From Allocoleopsis franciscana PCC 7113 (GTDB lineage: Bacteria; Cyanobacteriota; Cyanobacteriia; Cyanobacteriales; Coleofasciculaceae), in contig NC_019738.1 of the NCBI RefSeq assembly GCF_000317515.1, positions 2,127,623 through 2,191,622 of the forward strand: a DNA stretch of 64,000 bases, in the 5' to 3' direction. This document shows, in pieces, positions 52,463-62,193 of the stretch (its first letter is position 1; every line of letters starts with the position of its first letter). The position numbers and the translations under genes were made by a program. Below the pieces are notes generated by a model. That model worked only from the letters and a program-made list of their open reading frames with translations, was not told the origin of the DNA and ran no database searches.

Positions 52463-55400
52463 ATGAAGGGAAAAGCACCAGTCAGGAAAGCGCTACCGTG
52501 GGCGGTTACACTCATCACAGTCATGGAGTTACTGGGTGGAGTACCAGCACCCGTGGTAGGGCAAGCCAATCCCCCCCAGTCTGCCCAACAGTCAGCAGAG
52601 CTGGAGGAAGCTAAGCGGCTGAACCAACAGGTAGTTCAGCTTATAAACCAAGGGCAGTACGCTGCTGCCATTCCCCTGGCAGAACGCACCCTCGATATCC
52701 TCGAAAAAGTGCTGGGCAAAGAACACCCCGTTGTTGCCAGCAGTCTCAACAATCTGGCAAATCTGTACGTGGAGATGGGAAACTACAGCCAAGCCGAACC
52801 CTTGTACCAACGCTCTTTAGCAATCTCCGAGAAAGTGCTGGGTAAAGAGCATCCCGATGTTGCACAAAGTCTCAACAATCTGGTAGCGCTGTACCACACA
52901 CAGGGGAACTACAGCCAAGCCGAACCTCTGGTGCAACGCTCCCTCGCTATCCGAGAGAAAGTGCTGGGCAAAGATCATCCCGATGTTGCACAAAGTCTCA
53001 ACAATCTGGCAGAACTGTACAAGGCACAGGGAAACTACAGCCAAGCTGAACCTTTATACCAACGCTCCCTAGCAATCGAAGAGAAAGTACTGGGCAAAGA
53101 TCATCCCGAGGTTGCACAAAGTCTCAACAATTTGGCAAGGCTGTACGAAGTACAGGGGAACTACAGCCAAGCAGAACCCCTGTACCAACGATCCTTAGCA
53201 ATCCGCGAGAAAGTGCTGGGTTCTGAACATCCCGATTTTGCCACCGGTCTCTACGCTCTGGCAGTGCTGTACCAGGCACAGGGGAACTACAGCCAAGCAG
53301 AACCTCTGTACCAACGCTCTTTGGCAATCTCGGAGAGAGTACTGGGTTCTGAACATCCCGATTTTGCCACCAGTCTCAACGGTCTGGCATCGCTGTATAT
53401 AGCACAAGGGAATTACAGCCAAGCTGAACCCCTGTTGCAACGCTCTTTAGCCATCCGGGAGAGAGTACTGGGCAAAGAACATCCCGATGTTGCCCTCAGT
53501 CTCAACAATCTAGCAGGACTGTACCAGGTACAGGGAAACTACAGCCAAGCCGAACCCCTTTACCAACGCTCCCTCGCTATCCGAGAGAAAGTGCTGGGTT
53601 CTGAGCATCCCGATGTTGCACAAAGTCTTAACAATCTGGGAGGGCTGTACAACGCACAGGGAAACTACAGCCAAGCTGAACCTCTATTGCAACGCTCCTT
53701 GGCAATTTTGGAGAAGGCGTTGGGCAAAGAGCATTCCCTTGTTGCCACCAGTCTAGGCAATCTGGCAATACTGTACCAGTATATGGGAAACTACAGCCAA
53801 GCCGAACCCCTTTACCAACGCTCCATCGCAATCGAAGAGAAAGTGCTGGGCAAAGAGCATCCCGATGTTGCACAAAGTCTCAACAATCTGGCAAATCTGT
53901 ACAACGCACAGGGAAACTACAGTCAAGCCGAACCTCTATTGCAACGCTCCTTGGCAATTTTGGAGAAGGCGTTGGGCAAAGAACAGCCCCATATTGCCAC
54001 CAGCCTCAGGAATCTGGCATGGTTGTACCAAGCGCAAGGTGACACCGCCCGTGCCCTGGAATTCAAAACCCGTGCCACCAACATCGAAGAACGCAACCTC
54101 GCCCTTATCCTCACCACTGGCTCTGAAGCCCGAAAACGCGCCTACATGGCTACCCTCTCCGGTTACACTAACGCTAATATTTCTTTGCACGTCCAAGGCG
54201 TACCCAACAACCCGGAAGCTGCCCGCCTCGCCCTCACCACCACCTTACAACGCAAAGGTCGCATCCTCGATGCCCTCACCGACAGCCTGCAAACCCTACG
54301 CCAAAACCTCAAACCCGAAGACCAAACTTTACTCAGCCAACTCGCTGATACTCGCTCCCAGTTAGCCGCCTTAATCTTCAATAAACCCGAAGACATCCCA
54401 CTTGAACAATACCAACAGCAAGTCGCCACGCTCAAAGCTCAAGCCGAACAACTGGAAAATACCCTCTCCCGCCGCAGCGCCGAGTTCCGCACCGAAACCC
54501 AACCCGTCACCATCGAAGCGGTGCAGCAGTTAATTCCTACCGATACTGCCTTAGTTGAACTGGTACAGTACAAACCCTTCAACGCCAAAGCCACAAAACA
54601 AAATGAAAAATGGGGTAAACCTCGCTACGTCGCCTACATCCTGCACTCCAAAGGCAATATCCAATGGATAGACTTAGGCGAAGCTGCACCCATCAACCAA
54701 GCCGTTGAAGACTTCCGCAACGCCCTGCAATCCCCAACCTCAACTATCAAACCCATCGCCCGTACCTTAGATGAACTCTTGATGCAGCCCATCCGCCAAA
54801 AATTGGGCAATACTCGCACCATCCTCCTTTCCCCCGATAGCCAACTCAACCTCATCCCCTTCGCCGCCTTAGTTGATGAAAATAACCGCTATCTGGTCGA
54901 GAACTATTCCATCAATTACCTCAGTTCCGGACGCGACTTACTGCGCCTGCAAAACCACACTCCAAGCCGCTCAGAATCCGTCATTGTCGCTAATCCCGAC
55001 TACGACAAACCCGGCAATCCCTCAGTGAAAATAGCCAGTCAGCGGGGAACCTCTCCCCCAACCCCTCTCCTACGAGGAGAGGGGAGTAGGAGTAATAGTA
55101 ATCTTGTTCCCCCCTTCCCTGCTAGGGAAGCCGGAGCTTTAGTGAGGAGGCTAGGGGGGTTAGGTCAAACTCGCAGCACCGAAAACCAACGCTCATCAGA
55201 TCTCAGCCAATTCCAATTCGGCCCCTTACCTGGCACCGCCAAAGAAGCCGCCGCCATTACCCCCATGCTGCCAGGAGTCACACTCCTCACCGGCTCAGAT
55301 GCCACCGAAAATGCAATCAAACAACTCCAAGCCCCAAAGATTCTACATATCGCCACTCACGGCTTCTTCCTCAGCGATGTTGAACTCGTTGCCCCTGCTG

Positions 55401-55915
55401 ATTTCGGCGGTAGCACCTTTCTCTCCAACCGAGGACTGGGGGTAGAAGCGCGTCCCGGTATTGTTCCCAATTCCCCACCCGGCAAAACTGAAAACCCCCT
55501 ACTGCGTTCTGGAATTGCTCTGGCTGGTTTCAACCCGCGCCAGAGTGGCACTGAAGATGGCGTACTGACAGCATTAGAAACCGCCAGCCTCAACTTACGG
55601 GGAACAAAATTAGTGGTACTTTCCGCCTGCGAAACGGGATTAGGAGATGTGGCAAACGGAGAAGGCGTTTATGGCTTACGTCGAGCATTATCCATAGCCG
55701 GTGCCGAAAGTCAAGCCATCAGCCTGTGGAAAGTCTCGGATGAAGGGACAAAAGACTTAATGGTGAGCTATTATCAACGCTTACTCAATAATGTAGGACG
55801 GTCTGAAGCCATGCGCCAAACTCAATTAGAGATGTTGCAAAATCCAACTTACCAACATCCCTTCTACTGGGCAGCGTTCATCCCCTCAGGCAACTGGACG
55901 GCTATGGGATACTAG
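52463..55915 (+). CDS. Secreted TPR-CHAT domain protein
   Basis: A 1150-residue protein. Signal peptide about 1-34 (ending VVGQA). About 12 tetratricopeptide units of 42 residues (roughly 40-540), of the kinesin light-chain type, with near-identical wording (GNYSQAEPLYQRSLAI). A helical linker follows, then a C-terminal CHAT caspase-like domain (about 690-1150) with His966 in HIATHGF and Cys1056 in SACETG, so the protease dyad is present. The CHAT domain contains an insertion of about 40 residues (862-901) built from repeat DNA at 55047-55166. Likely exported; substrate unknown. Confidence 0.9.
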   Translation: MKGKAPVRKALPWAVTLITVMELLGGVPAPVVGQANPPQSAQQSAELEEAKRLNQQVVQLINQGQYAAAIPLAERTLDILEKVLGKEHPVVASSLNNLANLYVEMGNYSQAEPLYQRSLAISEKVLGKEHPDVAQSLNNLVALYHTQGNYSQAEPLVQRSLAIREKVLGKDHPDVAQSLNNLAELYKAQGNYSQAEPLYQRSLAIEEKVLGKDHPEVAQSLNNLARLYEVQGNYSQAEPLYQRSLAIREKVLGSEHPDFATGLYALAVLYQAQGNYSQAEPLYQRSLAISERVLGSEHPDFATSLNGLASLYIAQGNYSQAEPLLQRSLAIRERVLGKEHPDVALSLNNLAGLYQVQGNYSQAEPLYQRSLAIREKVLGSEHPDVAQSLNNLGGLYNAQGNYSQAEPLLQRSLAILEKALGKEHSLVATSLGNLAILYQYMGNYSQAEPLYQRSIAIEEKVLGKEHPDVAQSLNNLANLYNAQGNYSQAEPLLQRSLAILEKALGKEQPHIATSLRNLAWLYQAQGDTARALEFKTRATNIEERNLALILTTGSEARKRAYMATLSGYTNANISLHVQGVPNNPEAARLALTTTLQRKGRILDALTDSLQTLRQNLKPEDQTLLSQLADTRSQLAALIFNKPEDIPLEQYQQQVATLKAQAEQLENTLSRRSAEFRTETQPVTIEAVQQLIPTDTALVELVQYKPFNAKATKQNEKWGKPRYVAYILHSKGNIQWIDLGEAAPINQAVEDFRNALQSPTSTIKPIARTLDELLMQPIRQKLGNTRTILLSPDSQLNLIPFAALVDENNRYLVENYSINYLSSGRDLLRLQNHTPSRSESVIVANPDYDKPGNPSVKIASQRGTSPPTPLLRGEGSRSNSNLVPPFPAREAGALVRRLGGLGQTRSTENQRSSDLSQFQFGPLPGTAKEAAAITPMLPGVTLLTGSDATENAIKQLQAPKILHIATHGFFLSDVELVAPADFGGSTFLSNRGLGVEARPGIVPNSPPGKTENPLLRSGIALAGFNPRQSGTEDGVLTALETASLNLRGTKLVVLSACETGLGDVANGEGVYGLRRALSIAGAESQAISLWKVSDEGTKDLMVSYYQRLLNNVGRSEAMRQTQLEMLQNPTYQHPFYWAAFIPSGNWTAMGY
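55047..55166 (+). repeat. Palindromic repeat element absorbed into the CHAT reading frame
   Basis: Contains two perfect hairpins: CCCCTCTCCT (55062-55071) with AGGAGAGGGG (55075-55084), and CTTCCCT (55114-55120) with AGGGAAG (55124-55130). The text is that of a common cyanobacterial intergenic repeat ending in GGGTTAGGT. It keeps the frame open and encodes TSPPTPLLRGEG and related residues. Confidence 0.7.
55131..55148 (+). repeat. 18-bp dispersed element, copy B (within the CHAT gene)
   Basis: CCGGAGCTTTAGTGAGGA is inserted right after the second hairpin of the repeat element, where the intergenic version would normally continue with G-rich sequence. It differs from copy A by one base and is a multiple of three long, so the frame is kept. 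Confidence 0.7.
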
Positions 55916-56029
55916 AAAGGCAAAAGGCAAAAGTCACAAAAGGAATTCTTGAGGAGGATGACACCATTAATTAAACAATATTAAAGTCAGATCAATCTTC
56001 AGTAAGAATTAGAAAATGGAGGCAATACA

Positions 56030-57142
56030 GTGAGTTTAGGGAAATTGATTGGCTTTCTCGCCTTTGCAGTTTCTCTTTATATTTTGTGGGAGATCCGGCA
56101 AGTCCTTTTGCTGGTTTTTGCCGCAATTGTCTTTGCTGTTGCCTTAAATCGAGTGGTGCGTTGGCTTCAGCAAAGAGGAGCCAAACGAGGATACGCCATT
56201 GCGCTTACAGTAATTACTTTATTGTTAATCTTCGTTATCCTGTTCGCACTCATAGGGCCTTCTTTTGCGACGCAACTCGAACAATTAATTAACGCCATAC
56301 CAAGGTTGTTAGAACGGCTTCGTGACTGGTTAAATTCACTCTCTCCCTTCATTCCAGAGCAACTATTAGATGTCCGTAACCTTGGCAACTTCATTCCACG
56401 AGTTCAGCCTTTCGTCACTCAGTTATTAGGTAATGCCTATAACTGGTTCTCGGACTTGCTGTCAATTATTCTTAACTTATTATTGGTCATAATTCTGACC
56501 ATCATGTTATTAGCGAATCCCGCACCCTATCGACGGGGATTAATACTTCTCTTTCCGGCCTTTTATCGTCGGCGTGCTGATGAAATCCTCACAGAGTGTG
56601 AAACCACTCTAGTTGGCTGGATGACAGCCACTCTCATTAATATGGCAGCCATTGGTGGGGTGAGCTTTATTGGTTTATTAATTTTGCGAGTGCCATTAGC
56701 ATTAGCCAATGCTCTCTTAGCAGGCTTATTAGAATTTATTCCTAATATTGGCCCTGTTTTGAGTGTGATCCCACCGATGGCAGTTGCCTTATTAGATGAG
56801 CCTTGGAAAGCCATTGCAGTCCTTATCCTTTACCTCCTCATTCAACAATTTGAAGCTTATTTTCTTGTGCCATTTGTAATGAAGCAACAGGTGTCTTTGC
56901 TGCCCGCTGCTACTTTATTGTCAGTGATAGTTTTTGGCTCCTTTTTTGGATTTTTAGGGGTATTTCTTTCCGTCCCACTTGTAATTGTTTTCAAAATATG
57001 GATAACAGAACTGTTAATCAAAGATGTACTCAACAATTGGCATAAGGACTCAGAAGATGAGTCTCCCCCAGAGTTACAAATCATTTCCATGGAAACATCT
57101 CAAGAGCCACCCATTACTGACCAGGACACCCCTAACTCGTAA
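56030..57142 (+). CDS. AI-2E family transporter (PerM-like), copy 1
   Basis: A 370-residue protein with about seven or eight transmembrane segments and the family's C-terminal motifs: ALLAGLLEFIPNIGPVLSVIPPM and FLGVFLSVPLVIVFKIW. GTG at 56030 is the start. Family members have been tied to autoinducer-2 export in some bacteria and to Na+/H+ exchange in others, so the name should not be read as proof of function. It lies 9 bp from the longest tocopherol cyclase frame. Confidence 0.88.
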   Translation: MSLGKLIGFLAFAVSLYILWEIRQVLLLVFAAIVFAVALNRVVRWLQQRGAKRGYAIALTVITLLLIFVILFALIGPSFATQLEQLINAIPRLLERLRDWLNSLSPFIPEQLLDVRNLGNFIPRVQPFVTQLLGNAYNWFSDLLSIILNLLLVIILTIMLLANPAPYRRGLILLFPAFYRRRADEILTECETTLVGWMTATLINMAAIGGVSFIGLLILRVPLALANALLAGLLEFIPNIGPVLSVIPPMAVALLDEPWKAIAVLILYLLIQQFEAYFLVPFVMKQQVSLLPAATLLSVIVFGSFFGFLGVFLSVPLVIVFKIWITELLIKDVLNNWHKDSEDESPPELQIISMETSQEPPITDQDTPNS

Positions 57143-57145
57143 TAA

Positions 57146-58282
<1,137 letters not shown>

Positions 58283-58380
58283 GCTTCTCCCGGTGATAAA
58301 TCCTTTCCCCAAAGGGTACGAGTGGGCAAAATTTTCTCCACTTCTTCACAATCTGCTCTCTGTTTGTTAACAGCTTTGGC

Positions 58381-58386
58381 TATAAT
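58381..58386 (+). promoter_or_regulatory. -10 box of tRNA-Arg(CCT)
   Basis: Perfect TATAAT, 15 bp before the tRNA gene. No strong -35 hexamer at normal spacing was found; the nearest candidate is TGTTTG, which is too close. Confidence 0.55.
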
Positions 58387-58400
58387 GAGTGCGTATCATT

Positions 58401-58717
58401 GGGGCTGTAGCTCAGATGGATAGAGCGAGCGCCTCCTGAACAATCGGGCACCGTGGAGGAAACTCCATGAGTGAATGTGGTCAAATTCGGTGAAACCTAA
58501 AGAGTGACCCAACTGACAGGGCACCCTACGGCAATACCGAGCCAAGCCTGACTCAACACGATGGCATCAATTGTCAACGTTGTGTTCAGGAAGGTCTAGA
58601 GACTAGACGGCCACCACCTAAAGGCAATCAGCCTATGGTGAAGGTATAGTCCAGAGAGTGGGGAAACTCACACCAATCTGAAGCGCTAGGTCGCCGGTTC
58701 GAATCCGGCCTGTCCCG
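58401..58717 (+). tRNA. tRNA-Arg (anticodon CCT) interrupted by a group I intron
   Basis: Exon 1 is 58401-58437 and exon 2 is 58681-58717; together they make a 74-nt tRNA. Acceptor GGGGCTG pairs with CTGTCCC, with one G-U and one U-U mismatch; the D stem is GCTC/GAGC; the anticodon stem is AGCGC/GCGCT; the spliced loop CTCCTAA gives anticodon CCT; the T arm is GCCGG/CCGGC around TTCGAAT. The intron lies right after T36 of the anticodon. CCA is not encoded. Confidence 0.93.
58438..58680 (+). other. Group I intron (likely IC3) in tRNA-Arg(CCT)
   Basis: A 243-nt intron ending in G, preceded by U as group I rules require. Core elements are visible: a P/Q segment TACGGCAATACCGAGCCAAG (58527-58546), an R segment GACTAGACGG (58600-58609) and an S segment AAGGTATAGTCC (58661-58672 region begins at 58641). 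GGAGG at 58455-58459 can pair with CCTCC of the upstream exon as the P1 guide. There is no homing endonuclease gene inside. Such introns self-splice and are known in cyanobacterial tRNA genes including tRNA-Arg(CCU). Confidence 0.9.
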
Positions 58718-59117
58718 TTTTCTGTTAATCTAATCAAGTCCACCTTAGAGCCATTCATTCTTTAAGGTTTTGTTGCAACACAAAGCAAATATCTTCATGT
58801 CAACTGGTTCAGGATAACTAGCGAGTTGATCAAAATTTGTGCGGACTGCCATAGTTTCCTACAGGAAAGTGTTGAGGCGGTCAGTTCGACTGTTTCTTGT
58901 ATTTATTTCGAGACAGTTGGCATTACTCTTAGACTGTTATGTGGCTACGTTAGAAAGATTTCTGAATTCAATTCCAACACAGCAATCCCTTTCCTTTCTA
59001 GCGGGTTGAGGCTCAACCTTGAGGCAGAGATCGGGAGATGGGTTGATCAGAAAGAAATAAGATGTAGTGCATTAGTGTAGAAATGGCAGCGAGATAACCT
59101 GATTCATCTCTTGATTC
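58718..59117. other. Intergenic region after the intron-bearing tRNA
   Basis: 400 bp before the YdcF-like gene. An 84-codon frame at 58826-59080 shows no recognisable protein features and is not called. No attachment-site repeat of the tRNA end was found in the window. Confidence 0.4.
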
Positions 59118-59735
59118 ATGCTTTTGAGGATTGCTTCGCATAAGCGACGAGAACTAATTTCACCCACTCGGCGCTCTAGAGTTAGATTATTTTCTTTACT
59201 GATGCCAGTACTGGCGTTTTCGCTTATTTATGGCTATAAGCAAGTTGAAAGCCATTTTGTACAGCCGAAAGCGATTTTTGTCTTAGGAGGAGAAGAGGAG
59301 CGAGAGTTATTTGCCGCTAAGTTTGCTCAAAAGCATCCAGGAATACCCATTTGGGTGTCTTCAGGTAGCCCCCAATGGTATGCAAAGCGGGTGTTTACGA
59401 AGGCAGGAATTGAGACAAAGCGCATCAACCTAGACTATAAGGCCGAGGATACGGTTACGAACTTCACGACTTTAGTGGATAAGCTGCAATCCGAAGGGAT
59501 TGATAGCGTTTATTTGATTACCTCTGACGATCACATGCGTCGTGCTCGCGTCATTGGTGAAATTGTATTTGGGAGCCGAGGAATTGCCGTGAAGCCTGTA
59601 GAAATTCCCACAGGACGATCGCCTGAACCAATCGAAAAAGCGATTCGAGATGGCGCTAGAGCTATCCTTTGGGTGACGACCGGTTATACGGGAGCCACCC
59701 TGAGGTATAGTATCAAAAATGAAAAAAATGAATAA
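59118..59735 (+). CDS. YdcF/DUF218 family membrane-anchored protein
   Basis: A 205-residue protein with a basic start and one transmembrane helix (about 24-42), then a DUF218 domain: AIFVLGGEEERE, GIPIWVSSGSP, AEDTVTNFTTLVDKL and VYLITSDDHMRRARVIGEIVFG. Relatives include the vancomycin-high-temperature protein SanA and ElyC, which act on envelope carbohydrate metabolism. The role here is unknown. It is convergent with the DUF2288 gene. Confidence 0.85.
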   Translation: MLLRIASHKRRELISPTRRSRVRLFSLLMPVLAFSLIYGYKQVESHFVQPKAIFVLGGEEERELFAAKFAQKHPGIPIWVSSGSPQWYAKRVFTKAGIETKRINLDYKAEDTVTNFTTLVDKLQSEGIDSVYLITSDDHMRRARVIGEIVFGSRGIAVKPVEIPTGRSPEPIEKAIRDGARAILWVTTGYTGATLRYSIKNEKNE

Positions 59736-59742
59736 CAATGAA

Positions 59743-59764
59743 GGGGCGTAACTAATCACGCCCC
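59743..59764. terminator. Hairpin between convergent YdcF-like and DUF2288 genes
   Basis: GGGGCGT (59743-59749) pairs perfectly with ACGCCCC (59758-59764), loop of 8. It overlaps the last codons of the DUF2288 gene. On the minus strand a T-rich stretch follows at some distance. Confidence 0.55.
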
Positions 59765-60058
59765 CTGAGTCACTGACTCTTGCACTAAAACGTAGGGTTG
59801 CACGATTAAAGCTTGAAATCGCTTCGTCTGATTAGAGTTCCAATCGGCGAGTTGGTGGGAAGACGGCTTGTGAATGAGCTGCTCACTAATCCAATGCTGT
59901 ACTGTCAAAGCATCGTCACGAGCGATCGCAATTCCCACATCCAACAAATCTAATTGGGGATGAACAACCACCACTACATCCCGTTGGATATGAGGCTTTA
60001 GCCAGTCCAACTCGGCTTCATCCAAGGCTTCTGCTAACTGCGCTCTTAACTCTTGCAT
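59756..60058 (-). CDS. DUF2288 family protein
   Basis: A 100-residue cytosolic protein: LRAQLAEALDEAELDWLKPH, then RDVVVVVHPQLDLLDVGIAIA, VQHWISEQLIHKPS and KRFQALIVQPYVLVQE. These match DUF2288, whose function is unknown. The ATG at 60058 fits the family's start. It stands alone, convergent with the YdcF-like gene. Confidence 0.85.
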   Translation of the reverse strand: MQELRAQLAEALDEAELDWLKPHIQRDVVVVVHPQLDLLDVGIAIARDDALTVQHWISEQLIHKPSSHQLADWNSNQTKRFQALIVQPYVLVQESVTQGA

Positions 60059-60365
60059 TCTGACAAAACTCCGTTTTAATTAGGTCTTATTGTACTGGCT
60101 CAAGTTCAGGGCGATTCCATCTCCCTAGAGGGATTGACTAAAAAAGTCTGAAGTGTAAACACACAAAGATCAACAGAATTGATCGGTATATGTCCCCTTC
60201 CTTTAGGATAGGCACTTTCATACTTTATACTTCAGTTCATATTATTTCCGTTGGCACCGAAATTAACTAAAACTGGGCTACAAACTCTGCGCCCCTCTGC
60301 GTGACCTTTGCGCCCTCTGCGTTAAAAAAAATCTAATCTTCCAATACCAACGAATTCAATACCAC
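60059..60365. other. Intergenic region dominated by repeat copy 2
   Basis: 307 bp between DUF2288 and the second AI-2E permease, both on the minus strand. It holds the dispersed repeat at 60261-60361 next to the permease stop, and no gene. Confidence 0.5.
60261..60361. repeat. Dispersed intergenic repeat, copy 2
   Basis: Same order of motifs as 25641-25743: AATTAAC, three CTCTGCG-type units, GCGTTAAAAAA, CGAATTCAATA. It ends within 5 bp of the stop of the AI-2E permease gene. Confidence 0.7.
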
Positions 60366-61415
60366 TTATTCCTCTGCTTTCATTTCATCAATTTCAAATA
60401 AACTCACAATTACACCGGCGATCGGAATAGAAATAAAAATACCCAATAAACCTGCGACTCTAACGCCCACTAACAAAGCAAAAAATACCACAACTGGATT
60501 AATATTAAGTGAATCTTGCATAATCCTAGGCGCAATTAAATTATCTTGAATCTGTTGAAGGATAATGCACACTGCTATCACTTGAAACGCCAAAAAAACA
60601 TTTTGAGATAAAATAATTACAAAAACAACACTAACCCCCAAAGTTGCTCCAACCCCAGGAATAATATCAAGACCTCCAGCTATTAATGACAAAAGTAAAG
60701 GAAAAGGTACATTTAAAATTAAAAATACAATAAAGGTTGAAGTGATAAGAAAGAGGCTTAAGAGAATCTGCCCCTTAAAAAATCCCAGAAAGCTGCGTTG
60801 AATAATTTTATCAAACCTTTTTTGTAAAGACTTAGGCAATAACTTGATGATAAAATTCCAAATTCTTTCACCATCAAAAAGCATAAAAAAGGCAGTAGCG
60901 GCGATAAATATAAAATTTAAAAAATTAGACAGGAAAACTCTAATAGTTTCCACACTATAGCCGATCCCTACACCCAGTCCAGCTAAAATTTGGTCTCTTA
61001 ATTGCTCTTCAATCGCATTCAAGTTGACCTGAATATTTCGAGCCTGCAAAAACTCTTCTAATCTCCCTACTAATGGGACTAGAGAGTTCAAAAATGTAGT
61101 TAAGCTTTCAATGAATTGTTGTCCTTGGGAGAACAGCGCTAATCCCACCGTGAGTGTCAGACTAGCCAGTATGAGCATACCCAACAAAAAAACCAAGACC
61201 ACGGCTACACCGTGAGGCAAAAAACGACGTAGCCACCCAACTGGATAGCTGAGCAAGAAAGCGACGATGGCAGCGATCGTGAAAATGACAATGACCGTTT
61301 CAAAGTAATCTAAAATTTGGATCAATGCCCACCCAGAGGCGAACAGAAGTAGAAATCGGAGTAATACCGAGTTGTTCAGTCGCTCCAAAGGATTCTTTAG
61401 GGGTGGCTCACTCAT
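60366..61415 (-). CDS. AI-2E family transporter (PerM-like), copy 2
   Basis: A 349-residue polytopic protein with the same fold as the one at 56030: LLLSLIAGGLDIIPGVGATLGV and GLLGIFISIPIAGVIVSLFEI near the C terminus. Identity between the two is moderate by eye, so they are separate subfamily members rather than a recent duplicate. It follows plsC after 68 bp on the same strand and may share its transcript. Confidence 0.88.
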   Translation of the reverse strand: MSEPPLKNPLERLNNSVLLRFLLLFASGWALIQILDYFETVIVIFTIAAIVAFLLSYPVGWLRRFLPHGVAVVLVFLLGMLILASLTLTVGLALFSQGQQFIESLTTFLNSLVPLVGRLEEFLQARNIQVNLNAIEEQLRDQILAGLGVGIGYSVETIRVFLSNFLNFIFIAATAFFMLFDGERIWNFIIKLLPKSLQKRFDKIIQRSFLGFFKGQILLSLFLITSTFIVFLILNVPFPLLLSLIAGGLDIIPGVGATLGVSVVFVIILSQNVFLAFQVIAVCIILQQIQDNLIAPRIMQDSLNINPVVVFFALLVGVRVAGLLGIFISIPIAGVIVSLFEIDEMKAEE

Positions 61416-61483
61416 ACAAATTAAGCACGTAAGCAGGTTAGATGACTTCCTTTTCAGGATAGTTCGCCTCTAGGTGTGCTGAC

Positions 61484-62122
61484 TCAACGTCCTAAGTCAT
61501 GCATGGCATTAATTACCTCGGCACAATGTTGGGTCAAGGCTTCTAGTTCCTCTCGTTTGGTTGAAGTAGGGGCATCAATCACCTGACCAATTCGCACCGT
61601 GACAGGCACCGGACGCGGTATGGGTGAACCTTTGACGAGAACGTGCTGAGTGCCCCACAAACTGACGGGGAGCAGTGGGACTTGGGCTTTAGCTGCAATC
61701 CAAGCCGCACCCAGTTTAGGGTCTGTAATGCGAGCGTCAGGCGTCCTTGTTCCTTGCAAATACACACCCACAGCCCACCCATCTGTCAGACAATTCAGTG
61801 CTGAGCGAAGCGCACTTCGGTCTGCCATCCCTCGCTTCACTGGATAAGCACCATACAACTCAATCGCCTGCTTCAAGACAGGGACGCGAAACAATTCTTC
61901 CTTAGCCATATAGGCCACCGGACGCCGCAGGCAACACGACAAAAGCGGTGGGTCAAAGTCGCTGGCATGATTACTCACAACCACTAAAGGCCCTTCTTGG
62001 GGTACATTTTCCGCTCCGTAAATGCGACCACGCAAATAAGCGTGAAGCACCGGGCTGACAACAGACCACTTAAAGGCGTGGTAGAGAACTAGGCTGGCAA
62101 AGGGTTCGCGGTTTCTGCCCAT
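61484..62122 (-). CDS. plsC: 1-acyl-sn-glycerol-3-phosphate acyltransferase
   Basis: A 212-residue acyltransferase of the PlsC family. The catalytic HX4D motif is His52-Asp57 (NHASDFDPP), and the second motif reads YLQGTRTPD. It makes phosphatidic acid from lysophosphatidic acid and acyl-ACP at the inner membrane. It lies downstream of fabD, an order common in cyanobacteria, so initial lipid synthesis genes are linked here. Start MGRNREPFASLV. Confidence 0.92.
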   Translation of the reverse strand: MGRNREPFASLVLYHAFKWSVVSPVLHAYLRGRIYGAENVPQEGPLVVVSNHASDFDPPLLSCCLRRPVAYMAKEELFRVPVLKQAIELYGAYPVKRGMADRSALRSALNCLTDGWAVGVYLQGTRTPDARITDPKLGAAWIAAKAQVPLLPVSLWGTQHVLVKGSPIPRPVPVTVRIGQVIDAPTSTKREELEALTQHCAEVINAMHDLGR

Positions 62123-62193
62123 GAGGGTTGAATGTTGGAAGGTTGAAGGTTGAGAGGTTCTAACAGATTAACGTGTGGAGCGATCGCTAATCC
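62123..62193. repeat. Heptamer repeat (AGGTTGA type) between fabD and plsC
   Basis: Within 62126-62160, units of the type GGTTGAA/AGGTTGA recur in a 7-bp phase on the plus strand. A HIP1 site lies near 62180. Confidence 0.6.

Noticed and set aside
52580-54050. CRISPR-like regular repeat
   Set aside because: The 126-bp periodicity comes from coding TPR units; there are no spacers or cas genes.
53865-54365. 166-codon overlapping frame in the TPR-CHAT gene
   Set aside because: A +1 shadow of the same strand; the real frame continues unbroken through it.
56030-57142. Quorum-sensing exporter
   Set aside because: The family name AI-2E does not prove autoinducer-2 transport, and no luxS or receptor gene is nearby.
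58401-58717. Broken or pseudo tRNA
   Set aside because: The two halves make a good cloverleaf once the intron, which has group I core elements, is removed.
58826-59080. 84-codon frame after the intron-bearing tRNA
   Set aside because: No family features and no ribosome-binding site; Cys-rich but without a spacing pattern that means anything.
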